From contig NZ_NIWD01000016.1 in assembly GCF_002277025.1 (NCBI RefSeq), positions 72,566-128,475 of the forward strand: a stretch of DNA of 55,910 bases. The letters are read 5' to 3'. Below are positions 17,050-25,633 of the stretch, in pieces (position 1 is the stretch's first letter; each line of letters starts with the position of its first letter). The DNA is from Sphingopyxis sp. GW247-27LB. Its GTDB lineage: Bacteria; Pseudomonadota; Alphaproteobacteria; Sphingomonadales; Sphingomonadaceae. Under the pieces are notes generated by a model. That model was not told the origin of the DNA. It saw nothing but the letters and a program-made list of their open reading frames with translations, and did no database searches. The translations under genes and the position numbers were made by a program.

Positions 17050-18474
17050 ATGACCCAGCCCCCTTCCCCTCGCCTGCTCGACCGGCTGCAAAGCCTGCTC
17101 GGCCCCAAAGGTTTCAGCGACGATCCCGAGGTCATGGCGCCGTGGCTGACCGACTGGCGCGGCAAATATCACGGCCGGGCCGCTGCGATGCTGTCGCCCG
17201 CATCGACCGAAGAGGTCGCGGCGGTCGTGCGTCTGTGCGCCGAGGAAGGGGCCGCGCTCGTGCCGCAGGGCGGCAACAGCGGCATGGTCGGCGGCGCGAC
17301 GCCCGATGCCAGCGGAGACCAGCTTCTGCTCAGCCTCCGGCGCCTGAGCCGCATCCGTTCGATCGACGAGACGGCGCGGCTTGCGGTCGTCGAAGCCGGG
17401 GTGATCCTCGAGACCTTCCACCACGCCGCTCTCGATCGCGGCCTGCGCTTTCCGCTGACGCTTGGCGGCAAGGGGTCGGCAACGATCGGCGGGCTCGTCT
17501 CGACCAACGCCGGCGGCACGCAGGTGCTGCGCCACGGCACGATGCGCGCGCTCGTCGCGGGGATCGAGGCGGTGCTTCCCGACGGCAGCATCTTCGACGG
17601 CCTCGCGCCGCTCAAGAAGGACAATCGCGGCTACGACCTCAAGCATCTGCTCTGCGGTGCCGAGGGGACGCTGGGCATCGTCACGGCCGCCTGCCTGCGG
17701 CTGGTGCCCGCGGCGACCGCGCGCGCGACGGTGTGGATCGGGCTCGAATCGCCCGACATGGCGCTGACGCTGCTCCGCCGCCTCGATGCCGCGCTGGACC
17801 GCCAGCTCGAAGGGTTCGAGATCATCCCGCATAGCTGCCTCGACGCGGTGCTGCGCCATATTCCGCAAACGCGCGCGCCGCTCGCCGCGAGCCATCGCTG
17901 GTATGCGCTGGTTGAACTCGCGGGGGACGGCGGTGAAGACCTCGACGCGGCGCTGGAGGCGCAGCTCGGCGAAGCGCTTGAGGCCGGCCTGATCGCCGAT
18001 GTCGTGATCGCCAAGAACGATGCCGAGAGCGAAGCCTTCTGGCGTCTGCGCGATTCGATCTCGGAGGCCGAGCGCGCCGAAGGCCCCGCGCTCCAGCACG
18101 ATATCAGCGTTCCGGTCGACGCGATGCCGCGCTTCATCGCCGAAAATCCCGCACGCCTCGCCGCCGCCTTCCCCGGCGCGCGCGCGCTGTCTTTCGGCCA
18201 TCTCGGCGACGGCAATGTCCACCACCATGTCCAGCCGCCCGCCGACGTCGACGGCAAGGCCTGGCTTGCCACGCACGGCGAGGATCTCAGCCGCCTCGTC
18301 TATCGCCATGTCATCGAACTCGGCGGGTCGATTTCGGCCGAGCATGGCATCGGCCAGATGAAGCGCGACCTGCTCGCCGAACTCGACAGCCCGGCGCGGC
18401 TCGCGGCGCTGCGCGGGGTCAAGGCGGGGCTCGACCCCGCCGGGCTGTTCAATCCCGGCAAGCTGATCGACTGA
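17050..18474 (+). CDS. FAD-binding oxidase, D-2-hydroxyacid dehydrogenase (GlcD/D2HGDH) type
   Basis: A 474-residue flavoprotein. The PCMH-type FAD-binding domain (about 40-220) has PQGGNSGMVGGATP and GGLVSTNAGGTQVLRHG. The C-terminal cap (about 225-470) carries the metal-site segment GHLGDGNVHHHV near residue 384 and SAEHGIGQMKR near residue 433, both diagnostic of this family. Members oxidise D-lactate, glycolate or D-2-hydroxyglutarate, passing electrons to ETF, quinone or cytochrome. The substrate cannot be told from sequence. It stands alone, with 110 bases to the SapC gene. Confidence 0.9.
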   Translation: MTQPPSPRLLDRLQSLLGPKGFSDDPEVMAPWLTDWRGKYHGRAAAMLSPASTEEVAAVVRLCAEEGAALVPQGGNSGMVGGATPDASGDQLLLSLRRLSRIRSIDETARLAVVEAGVILETFHHAALDRGLRFPLTLGGKGSATIGGLVSTNAGGTQVLRHGTMRALVAGIEAVLPDGSIFDGLAPLKKDNRGYDLKHLLCGAEGTLGIVTAACLRLVPAATARATVWIGLESPDMALTLLRRLDAALDRQLEGFEIIPHSCLDAVLRHIPQTRAPLAASHRWYALVELAGDGGEDLDAALEAQLGEALEAGLIADVVIAKNDAESEAFWRLRDSISEAERAEGPALQHDISVPVDAMPRFIAENPARLAAAFPGARALSFGHLGDGNVHHHVQPPADVDGKAWLATHGEDLSRLVYRHVIELGGSISAEHGIGQMKRDLLAELDSPARLAALRGVKAGLDPAGLFNPGKLID

Positions 18475-18584
18475 CGGGGGCGGGCAAAGCCGCATCGGCC
18501 CTTGCGTCGCGGCGCGCGGGCCAATAAGGCGCCCCATTGTCTTTTTTCGGGCCCGCGTCCGGGTCCCCGTTTCGGAGCTTCATC

Positions 18585-19364
18585 ATGGCCACTGCGCCCG
18601 CCAACGCCAATCTGCCGCTTTTCTACAAGGACCTCGCGCCGCTTTCGAGCGTCGACCATGCCGATTTCCGGGCGCGCTCGATGGACAGCGCCGACTTCCT
18701 GATCAACCAGCATGCGGTGCCGCTGACGACCGACGAATTTTCGTCGGCGTGCCGCTTCTTCCCGATCGTCTTCTCGGCGGGCGACAATCCGGTTCCGCTC
18801 GCGCTGATGGGCATGAACGAAGGCATGAACACCTTCGTCGACGCCGAGGGCAAGCTGATCAATCCGGTCTATGTTCCCGCCTATATCCGCCGCTATCCCT
18901 TCCTTCTCGCGCGTCTGCGCCCGGATTCGGACGAGCTGTCGCTCTGTTTCGACCCGACCGCCGGCGCGATCGGCAAGTTCGACGAGGGCGACAAGCTGTT
19001 CGAGGACGGCCAGCCGACCGAGGCGACCAACGGCATCCTGGAATTCTGCAAGAATTTCGAGGAAGCGGGCCAGCGCACCGGCATGTTCATCGAGGAGCTG
19101 AAAAAGGCCGATCTTTTGATGGACGGCGAGGTCAGCATCACGCCCGAGGGCAGCAGCCAGCCCTATATCTATCGCGGTTTCCAGATGATCGACGAGGCCA
19201 AGCTGCGCGAACTGCGCGGTGATGTGCTGCGCAAGATGATGCAGAACGGCATGCTCGGCCTGGTCTTTGCGCACCTTTTCTCGTTGCAGCTGATGCGCGA
19301 AGTGTTTGCCGAACAGGTAAAAAGCGGCAAGATGCAGCTGGTGACGGAAGCCCCCACCGCCTGA
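18585..19364 (+). CDS. SapC-family protein
   Basis: A 259-residue protein of the SapC family (named after an S-layer-associated Campylobacter protein; biochemical role unknown). It shows the typical FYKDLAPLSSVDH start, FPIVFSAGDNPVPLALMG near residue 62 and YVPAYIRRYPF near residue 96. No signal peptide is seen. The ATG at 18585 has GGAG seven bases upstream. In sphingomonads SapC genes often sit beside TonB-dependent receptors; here the partner is a cytochrome b561 13 bases downstream, so the two are probably co-transcribed. Confidence 0.88.
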   Translation: MATAPANANLPLFYKDLAPLSSVDHADFRARSMDSADFLINQHAVPLTTDEFSSACRFFPIVFSAGDNPVPLALMGMNEGMNTFVDAEGKLINPVYVPAYIRRYPFLLARLRPDSDELSLCFDPTAGAIGKFDEGDKLFEDGQPTEATNGILEFCKNFEEAGQRTGMFIEELKKADLLMDGEVSITPEGSSQPYIYRGFQMIDEAKLRELRGDVLRKMMQNGMLGLVFAHLFSLQLMREVFAEQVKSGKMQLVTEAPTA

Positions 19365-19377
19365 GGAGACCGAGCAT

Positions 19378-19938
19378 ATGGCCACCACCGCAAGCGCCTT
19401 CGTCGGAACGACCACGGAACCGCGCTATACGAAGGTGGCCATCTGGCTCCATTGGCTGATCGGCCTCGCGGTGATCGCCAACATCTGCCTTGCGATGCTG
19501 ACCGAAGGGATGCCGCGCGACGTGCACCGCGCCGCGATGGGCGTGCACAAGGCGCTCGGCATCACGATCCTCGCGCTCACGCTGGTGCGGATCGTCTGGC
19601 GGCTGCTGCACAAGGCGCCGCCGCTTCCCGCCGCTGTTCCGGCGTGGCAGCGTCCGCTCAGCAAGATCGTCCATTTCCTCTTCTACGCGCTGCTGGTCCT
19701 GCTGCCGCTGTCGGGGTGGGTCTGGATGTCGGCGGCGGATGCTCCGATCGATTTCTTCGGGCTGTTCACCGTGCCGTCGCTGGTCGCACCCGACAAGCCG
19801 CTCGCCGACGTGATGCACGAACGGCACGAGTTGCTGGGCCTCACGATGCTCGCGCTGGTCGTGATCCACATATTGGCGGCGCTGAAGCACCAGTTCGTCG
19901 ACCGCTCGGGGGTCACGGCACGGATGAATCCCTTTTGA
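19378..19938 (+). CDS. Cytochrome b561-family membrane protein
   Basis: A 186-residue four-helix protein of the prokaryotic cytochrome b561 (CybB) family, binding b-type haem and moving electrons between quinone and other carriers. Candidate haem-ligand His residues lie in WLHWLIG (about 25), VHKALG (about 57), VHFLFY (about 99) and VIHILAALKH (about 162-170). AGGAG lies close before the ATG. It follows the SapC gene by 13 bases. A 17-base gap separates it from the convergent SDHAF4-like gene. Confidence 0.92.
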   Translation: MATTASAFVGTTTEPRYTKVAIWLHWLIGLAVIANICLAMLTEGMPRDVHRAAMGVHKALGITILALTLVRIVWRLLHKAPPLPAAVPAWQRPLSKIVHFLFYALLVLLPLSGWVWMSAADAPIDFFGLFTVPSLVAPDKPLADVMHERHELLGLTMLALVVIHILAALKHQFVDRSGVTARMNPF

Positions 19939-19955
19939 TCGCGCCGCGCGGCGCG

Positions 19956-20162
19956 TCAGAAGTCCACCGCGAGACCCTTGAGTTCCCAGTCGCCATACCG
20001 CACCGGATTGCGTCCGCCAGGCTGCTCGGCGTCGGGTTCCTCCGCGAGCGGCTTCGGCGCCGGCACGGGGTCGTTGGACCAGTCGGCGGGCGCCCGGACA
20101 TGCGCGGGACGCTTCGCGGCGCGCGGCGTGCCGCCGATGGTGGGTTCGCTCTGCTTGGTCAT
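19956..20162 (-). CDS. DUF1674 / SDHAF4-like succinate dehydrogenase assembly factor
   Basis: A 68-residue protein ending in the diagnostic DUF1674 motif NPVRYGDWELKGLAVDF. The homologous mitochondrial factor SDHAF4 binds flavinylated SdhA and helps it assemble with SdhB. The N-terminal half is Pro/Ala-rich and looks disordered. The start is set at the ATG giving the complete domain with a short polar lead. No sdh genes are in the window, so it works in trans if the family role holds. Confidence 0.85.
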   Translation of the reverse strand: MTKQSEPTIGGTPRAAKRPAHVRAPADWSNDPVPAPKPLAEEPDAEQPGGRNPVRYGDWELKGLAVDF

Positions 20163-20235
20163 GGGCCGTCCCGAATGAGAATGAATGTCGAGAGTCAGAT
20201 AATGTCTTTGCCCACCCACGCCAACCACCCGAAGC

Positions 20236-21537
20236 ATGCGCGACATGGCTGAGCGCCGCCGCTCTCGCGGCCGCGCCGATGCCGGCGACCCGCCCGGCAC
20301 TGCGCCGCGACGCGCCGCGTTGCGGCTGATCGACGCCATCCTGCGCCGCGGCGATTCGCTCGACATCGCGTCCCATGCCGCGACGCAGGGGCTCGCGCCC
20401 GCCGACCGCGCCTTTGCGATCGCCATCGTGTCCGAAGCGCTGCGCTGGATGGTCGATATCGACGCGCTGATCGACGGCGCGACCACCCAGCCGCTTCCCG
20501 AGGACGTCAAGTCGCGCGCCGTGCTGCGGATCGCGCTCGCGCAGTTGCTCGCGCTCCAAAGCCCGCCGCACGCGGTGGTGGCGACGGCGCTGCCGCTCGT
20601 CGACGGCGGGCCGCGGCGGCTGGTGCACGCGCTGCTGTCGCGCGCGCAGCAGGAGGCGTGGGCGCTGCCCGCGACGGCGAGCCTGCCGCCCGCGGTCGCC
20701 GCGCGCTGGACCGCGCAATGGGGTGAAGCCATGGCCGCGGCCGCTTCTGCGGCATGGAGCGGGCCGCCGCCGGTCGACCTCAGCTTCGCGGCCGAGCCCG
20801 AGGGTGCCGAATGGGCCGAGCTTCCGGCGCTCGCGCCGCGTCATCGCCGCTTGCCCCGGGGCCGGGCGGTCGAGGATGTGCCGGGCTTCCGGGAGGGCGG
20901 CTGGTGGGTGCAGGATCTGGCGGCGAGCATCCCGGCCCGCCTGCTCGGCCCCGGCAACGGCCGGCGAGTCCTCGACCTTTGCGCCGCGCCGGGCGGCAAG
21001 ACGATGCAGCTCGCCGCCGCGGGCTGGGACGTCGTCGCGGTCGATGCGAGCGCGAAACGGCTCGAACGGCTGAAGAGCAACCTCGCCCGCACCGGCCTTT
21101 CCGCCGAGGTCGCGCAGGGCGACATCCGGACATGGGAACCCGATGCCGCCGCCGATGCGATCCTGCTCGACGCGCCCTGCTCGGCCACCGGAATCTTCCG
21201 CCGCCATCCCGACGTGCTGCACCGGATCGAGCCAGCGCAGATCGGCGCGATGGCGGAGCTGCAGGCCGAACTGCTCGCACGCGCCGCGCGCTGGGTGAAG
21301 CCCGGCGGCGCGCTCGTCTACGCGACCTGCTCGCTCGAACGCGCCGAGGGGGAGGACCGGATCACCGCCTTCCTCGCCGGTCATCCGGGCTGGGCGATCG
21401 AGGCGGCGCGGCCCGGCGAACTGCCCGGGGGCGTCGTCCCCGACGCGAGCGGCTTCGTCCGCACCCTACCCTCGATGCTCGCCGATGCCGGCGGGCTCGA
21501 CGGTTTCTTCGTCGCGCGGCTGCGCGCGCCGGGGTGA
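20236..21537 (+). CDS. rsmB: 16S rRNA (cytosine-967 C5)-methyltransferase
   Basis: A 433-residue enzyme. The N-terminal NusB-like RNA-binding domain covers about 20-150. The SAM-dependent m5C methyltransferase domain shows LDLCAAPGGKT near residue 251, LDAPCSATG near residue 313 (catalytic Cys of motif IV) and YATCSLERAEGE near residue 360 (motif VI Cys). Both cysteines needed for covalent catalysis are present. An ATG three codons downstream is an alternative start; neither has a strong ribosome-binding site. A palindromic repeat separates it from the convergent DUF885 gene. Confidence 0.92.
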   Translation: MRDMAERRRSRGRADAGDPPGTAPRRAALRLIDAILRRGDSLDIASHAATQGLAPADRAFAIAIVSEALRWMVDIDALIDGATTQPLPEDVKSRAVLRIALAQLLALQSPPHAVVATALPLVDGGPRRLVHALLSRAQQEAWALPATASLPPAVAARWTAQWGEAMAAAASAAWSGPPPVDLSFAAEPEGAEWAELPALAPRHRRLPRGRAVEDVPGFREGGWWVQDLAASIPARLLGPGNGRRVLDLCAAPGGKTMQLAAAGWDVVAVDASAKRLERLKSNLARTGLSAEVAQGDIRTWEPDAAADAILLDAPCSATGIFRRHPDVLHRIEPAQIGAMAELQAELLARAARWVKPGGALVYATCSLERAEGEDRITAFLAGHPGWAIEAARPGELPGGVVPDASGFVRTLPSMLADAGGLDGFFVARLRAPG

Positions 21538-21559
21538 GCTGAGGCTCCCTATTCTGTTT

Positions 21560-21642
21560 CGTCATTGCGAGCGGAGCGAAGCAATCCAGGGCGGGTTACA
21601 CCTACTCTGGATTGCCGCGTCGCTTCGCTCCTCGCAATGACG
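21560..21642. repeat. Palindromic intergenic repeat, copy 3
   Basis: 83 bases bounded by CGTCATTGCGAG and CTCGCAATGACG with inner arms GCAATCCAG / CTGGATTGC. It fills the gap between convergent rsmB and the DUF885 gene. It is the same length as copy 1 and shares its ends and inner CAATCCAG block. Confidence 0.85.
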
Positions 21643-21654
21643 ATTACAAAGGGA

Positions 21655-23400
21655 TCAGAACACCGCCTTCGGCGCCTCCTCCTTCATCATCGCCGCGCGC
21701 ACCATCGGGATCGGCGGGCCGCCGTAGGACAGGAATTCGTCGTGGAACGCCTTCCACTTCGACCGGTTGCCCGCCCCCCCGTTCTTGGCTGTCCAATCCT
21801 CGCGCAGCTTGCGGATCATCAGCTTGCCGAGCGTATAGTTGAGGTAGAGCGGGTCATAGGTGCCGCGCGCCGCCTGCTGGCGGGCATTGCCCTCGTCCTG
21901 ATAGCATTGCTCCTTGAACATCTTTTCGCTGTCCGCGACCGTCATGCCCTTGGTGTGCAGCCCGATCGCCGAGAGATAGCGGCAGTCGCGCAGCAGCGCG
22001 TTCGACAACTGGCCGATATGCGTCTCGGGGTCGCCATTGCCGAGCCCGGCGTCCCACATCATCTCCTCGGTGTAATGCGCCCAGCCCTCGGCGAAGGCAT
22101 AGCCGACGAACAGCTTGCCGAAGATGCTCTCCGCGCGGTTCGAATGGAGGAAGTTGAGGAAATGGCCCGGCCATACCTCGTGGACCGAGGTGAAGAGCAG
22201 GTCCTTCTTGCCCGGCACGAATGCGTCTTGGGTCGCCTTGTCCCACGCCGGGTCGGGCGGGGAGATGTAATAGACCGACGGCAGGCCTTTCTCATAGGGA
22301 CCCGGGATATCGATATAGGCGCTGTTCTGGCGGTTGTAGGGCGGCGATTCCTCGACCTGCGCCTGCTCGGTGCCGGGGATCGACACCAGGTCCTTTTCGA
22401 CCAGGAAGGCGCGTAGCTCGGGAAGCTGGCGCCGCGCCTCGGCGACCGGGCCGCCCTCGGGCTTGTCGGCGTTCATCTTCTTCATGCAGTCGGCGATCGT
22501 CGCCCCCGCGGCATAGGTCGCGCAGGCGGCCTTGAGCGCGTCCTGATTGCGCTTGAGGTCGGCCTGACCGATGCGTTCGAGCTCATCCAGCGGCGTGTCG
22601 ACGGCTTCGTTGGCGAGGATCATCTTCGCGAACTTGTCGGCGCCGAGCGCATAGCCGTCGGGGGTGCCCGGCTGCGACCCGACATAGGCGGCGAGGTCCT
22701 TCATCGCCGCCGCCGCCTTGGCCGCCGCCTCGTCGAACTGCTTCTGGAGCGCCGCGTCCTTCACCTCGGCGAAGGCCGCCTTGGCATCGCCGGTATAATA
22801 ATCGGCGAAGCCGCCGAAACCCGCGGTGCCGAACTTCACGAAGGTCGCCGGCAGCGGCAGCTTGAGGTTCGCCTTGATCTGCGCCGCGGCGGCGGGAACC
22901 TTCTGCGCATAGGCGATAAACGCCTTCATGCGCGTCGCGGGGTCGGCGTAAGGCCGCGCGATATAGACGTTGGGGTCGAGCGCGCCGACGTAGAAGGCGG
23001 GGTTCTTCTGCGCGAAATCGGTGTCGCGCAGGAAGAAGAGCTGGCCCTCGGCGACATGGACCAGATAGTCGCGCTCGAACTTCTCGGCATCGGTCATGTC
23101 GCCGTCGAACGCCTTGGCGTCGGCGATCGTCTTTTCGAGGAAGGCCGCCTGCTTCTCGATACCTTCGGGCGACCAGTCGGGAAGCTGGCCGTCATATTCA
23201 TGCTTGCCCTGATAGACGGCGAAGGTCGGGTTGAGCGGGAAATAGCCGGCGAGGAAGGCGTCGCGAAACTCGCTCCACGTCTTGGCGCTCGACGTCGCGG
23301 ATGCGGTGGCCGATTTGTTGTCGCTGGCGTTGCAGCCAGCGAGCACGAGCAGCGCGCCCGCGAGCGCGGCGCCGCCGAAGCGGGCGAATTTACGTGTCAT
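21655..23400 (-). CDS. DUF885-family lipoprotein, putative metallopeptidase
   Basis: A 581-residue protein. A lipoprotein signal peptide ends at LVLAGC (Cys at about residue 22), so it is probably anchored facing the periplasm. The DUF885 domain fills the rest. Near residue 405 is HEVWPGHF and about 30 residues later EGWAHYTEEM. The HExxPGH and EGW..Y motifs resemble the zinc sites of gluzincin peptidases, so peptidase activity is plausible though rarely shown. The ATG at 23400 has GGAG eight bases upstream; the longer frame to 23457 is rejected. Confidence 0.9.
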   Translation of the reverse strand: MTRKFARFGGAALAGALLVLAGCNASDNKSATASATSSAKTWSEFRDAFLAGYFPLNPTFAVYQGKHEYDGQLPDWSPEGIEKQAAFLEKTIADAKAFDGDMTDAEKFERDYLVHVAEGQLFFLRDTDFAQKNPAFYVGALDPNVYIARPYADPATRMKAFIAYAQKVPAAAAQIKANLKLPLPATFVKFGTAGFGGFADYYTGDAKAAFAEVKDAALQKQFDEAAAKAAAAMKDLAAYVGSQPGTPDGYALGADKFAKMILANEAVDTPLDELERIGQADLKRNQDALKAACATYAAGATIADCMKKMNADKPEGGPVAEARRQLPELRAFLVEKDLVSIPGTEQAQVEESPPYNRQNSAYIDIPGPYEKGLPSVYYISPPDPAWDKATQDAFVPGKKDLLFTSVHEVWPGHFLNFLHSNRAESIFGKLFVGYAFAEGWAHYTEEMMWDAGLGNGDPETHIGQLSNALLRDCRYLSAIGLHTKGMTVADSEKMFKEQCYQDEGNARQQAARGTYDPLYLNYTLGKLMIRKLREDWTAKNGGAGNRSKWKAFHDEFLSYGGPPIPMVRAAMMKEEAPKAVF

Positions 23401-23527
23401 ATCAAGATCTCCCTCTGTCCGATGGCGCAGCTTGCCACTGGCGCCGGCGGCACGCATCCGTTAATCGACGAACGACGGATTTTGGCATCTGGTGCGGTGC
23501 AAAAAAGCGCGTTAGGGCGAGCGGCAC

Positions 23528-24832
23528 ATGGCGACCATCCCCCCTCCCCCGTCGGTCGATCCGGCGCTTCCGCCCGCCGAGCCCAGCAAGGCCCCCTCCC
23601 CGCTCGCCTTCGCCGATTTCCGCTATTTCTGGTTCGCGCGCTTCACCGCGGTGATGGCGACGATCGCGATGGTCGTGGTCATCGGCTACCAGCTCTACGA
23701 CACCGCGCGCACCGACTATGGCATGTCGATCAAGGAAGCGTCGTTCCAGCTCGGGCTGCTCGGCCTCTTCCAGTTCGTGCCGCTCGCGGTGCTCACCCCG
23801 GTCGCGGGCTGGGCGGCCGACCGCTTCGAGCGGCGCCGTGTCGCGATCTTCTCCAATCTCATCGACCTTCTCATCGCCGCGACGCTCTGGTGGCTCACCC
23901 GGAACGATGCCCTGACGCTGCCGCTGCTGTTCGGCCTCGCCGCGCTGCACGGCGTGGCGCGCGTCTTCTCCGGGCCTGCGATGAGCGCGATCGCGCCCAA
24001 CATCGTGCCGCCTGCGGTGCTGCCGCGCGCGATCGCGATGAGCAGCATCGCCTGGCAGTCGGCGTCGGTGATCGGTCCCGCCGCGGGCGGGCTGATCTAT
24101 GCCGCGCATCCGGCGTCGGTCTATGTCTTCGCCGCCATCCTCCTCGCGCTCTCGGCCTTCACCATCAGCCGCGTCCGCCCGGTCCAGCCGCCTCCCGCCG
24201 AGGTGCGGCGCCATCCGCTGCGCGAGATGGTCGACGGGCTGCAGTTCGTGTGGAGCGAGCGCTTCCTGCTCGGCACGATCACGCTCGACCTGTTCGCGGT
24301 TCTACTCGCGGGCGCTACCGCAATGCTGCCCGTCTATGCGCGCGATATATTGCACGCCGGCTCCGAAGGCCTCGGCTTCCTGCGCGCGGCGCCCGCGGTC
24401 GGCGCGGCGGCCGTTGCGCTCGGCCTCGCGATCCGCCCGATCGAGCGCAATGTGGGGGTGAAGATGCTGTGGGCGGTCGCGGTGTTCGGCGTGGTCACCG
24501 TCGGCTTCGGCCTGTCGACCCATTTCTTTCTGTCGCTCGGCCTGCTCGTGATCATGGGCGCCGCCGACATGTTCTCGGTCTTCGTGCGCGGCACGCTGAT
24601 CCAGCTCAACACCCCCGACCATATGCGCGGGCGCGTCAGCGCCGCGTCGGGGCTCGCGATTTCGGCGTCGAACGAACTCGGCGAGATGCGCGCCGGCGCG
24701 ATGGCGGCGCTGCTCGGCCCGGTCGGCGCCGTGGCCGTCGGCGGCGCGGCGGCGGTCGGCGTCACCGCGCTCTGGTCGTGGCTGTTTCCCGAGCTGCGGC
24801 GCGCCAAGACCTTCGAGCCGCAGTTCAAATAG
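23528..24832 (+). CDS. MFS transporter, EntS-like
   Basis: A 434-residue, 12-segment major facilitator protein of the EntS/MFS_3 group, whose known members export siderophores and other small molecules. Family features include FADFRYFWFARFTAVMATIAM at the first helix, GWAADRFERRRV in the loop between helices 2 and 3, and FVRGTLIQLNTPDHMRGRVSA in the C-terminal half. The substrate is unknown, and no siderophore genes are nearby. It diverges from the DUF885 gene, with 127 bases between. Confidence 0.87.
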   Translation: MATIPPPPSVDPALPPAEPSKAPSPLAFADFRYFWFARFTAVMATIAMVVVIGYQLYDTARTDYGMSIKEASFQLGLLGLFQFVPLAVLTPVAGWAADRFERRRVAIFSNLIDLLIAATLWWLTRNDALTLPLLFGLAALHGVARVFSGPAMSAIAPNIVPPAVLPRAIAMSSIAWQSASVIGPAAGGLIYAAHPASVYVFAAILLALSAFTISRVRPVQPPPAEVRRHPLREMVDGLQFVWSERFLLGTITLDLFAVLLAGATAMLPVYARDILHAGSEGLGFLRAAPAVGAAAVALGLAIRPIERNVGVKMLWAVAVFGVVTVGFGLSTHFFLSLGLLVIMGAADMFSVFVRGTLIQLNTPDHMRGRVSAASGLAISASNELGEMRAGAMAALLGPVGAVAVGGAAAVGVTALWSWLFPELRRAKTFEPQFK

Positions 24833-24880
24833 GCCGCTCCCACCGCTTGCCGCAGCCCGGCCTCGCTTCGTCAAAATAGC

Positions 24881-24909
24881 ATTGTCTATTTTTTTAGTTG
24901 AATTATATC
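24881..24909 (+). promoter_or_regulatory. AT-rich promoter or operator upstream of the hydrolase-cysK pair
   Basis: An AT-rich patch starting ATTGTCTATTTTTTTAGTT, 53-81 bases before the hydrolase start. It holds TTGTCT and, 16 bases later, TATATC, an acceptable sigma-70-like pair. Its first 19 bases share 15 with the patch at 12611. It may bind a regulator of sulfur metabolism given the cysK gene downstream, but that is inference. Confidence 0.45.
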
Positions 24910-24961
24910 GACCTCACCCGTCACCGCGGTTTTCCCTTCATTCCGATATGGAGCGACCGCC

Positions 24962-25633
24962 ATGCAGACTTCCAGCATTCGCCATAAAATCCTGACCATT
25001 CCGGGTCTTCACAACAGCGGGCCCGCCCATTGGCAAAGCCTTTGGGAACAGAAACTCGCGCACGCCGAGCGAGTCGAGCTTGGCAACTGGAACGACCCCG
25101 ATCAGGACGAATGGATTGCGCAGATCGCCGACGCGCTCGATGCCGAGGACGCGCCCGTGCTCATCGCCGCGCACAGCCTCGGCTGCCACGCCTTCGCCCA
25201 CTGGTTCGCGACCGCCAACGGCTTCGCCCGCGCCAAGATCGCCGGCGCGCTGCTCGTCGCGCCGCCCGACCTTTCGCGCCTGCCCCGCCAGGGGCGCCTC
25301 GCGAGCTTCACCCAGTCGCCGATGCTTATGCCGCGCCCGACCTTCATCGCCGTCGCGAGCGAGAACGATCCCTATGCGACCACCGCGCATGTCTGGCGCC
25401 TGTCGCGCAACTGGGGCGCGCGGTTCGTCAATGCGGGGCCGTTCGGCCATATCAACGCCGATTCGGCGCTCGGCGACTGGCCTTATGGACAGTATCTGCT
25501 CGCATCGTTACAACCCGCGCCAACACCCGCCCTCGCGGACGAGGCGCTCTGGACCCGCTCCGGGGACTGGCCGCATCGCTTCGCCCGGCGCGATCCCCGG
25601 TTCGCATATCCAGAAGGTGCACAGCGACGATGA
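24962..25633 (+). CDS. RBBP9/YdeN-family alpha/beta hydrolase
   Basis: A 223-residue serine hydrolase. The family start ILTIPGLHNSGPAHWQSLWE is clear, followed by the nucleophile elbow AHSLGC near residue 75, an acidic residue in ASENDPYATT near residue 130 and the His in GPFGHINADS near residue 160, giving a full catalytic triad. The natural substrate of these enzymes is unknown. The C-terminal 30 residues extend beyond the domain. The stop overlaps the cysK start by four bases, so the two are translationally coupled and the hydrolase may act in thiol or acyl-ester metabolism. Confidence 0.87.
   Translation: MQTSSIRHKILTIPGLHNSGPAHWQSLWEQKLAHAERVELGNWNDPDQDEWIAQIADALDAEDAPVLIAAHSLGCHAFAHWFATANGFARAKIAGALLVAPPDLSRLPRQGRLASFTQSPMLMPRPTFIAVASENDPYATTAHVWRLSRNWGARFVNAGPFGHINADSALGDWPYGQYLLASLQPAPTPALADEALWTRSGDWPHRFARRDPRFAYPEGAQRR

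Noticed and set aside
19138..21384. Minus-strand frame of about 748 residues
   Set aside because: It is an antisense shadow of SapC, cytochrome b561 and rsmB, with no coherent domain.
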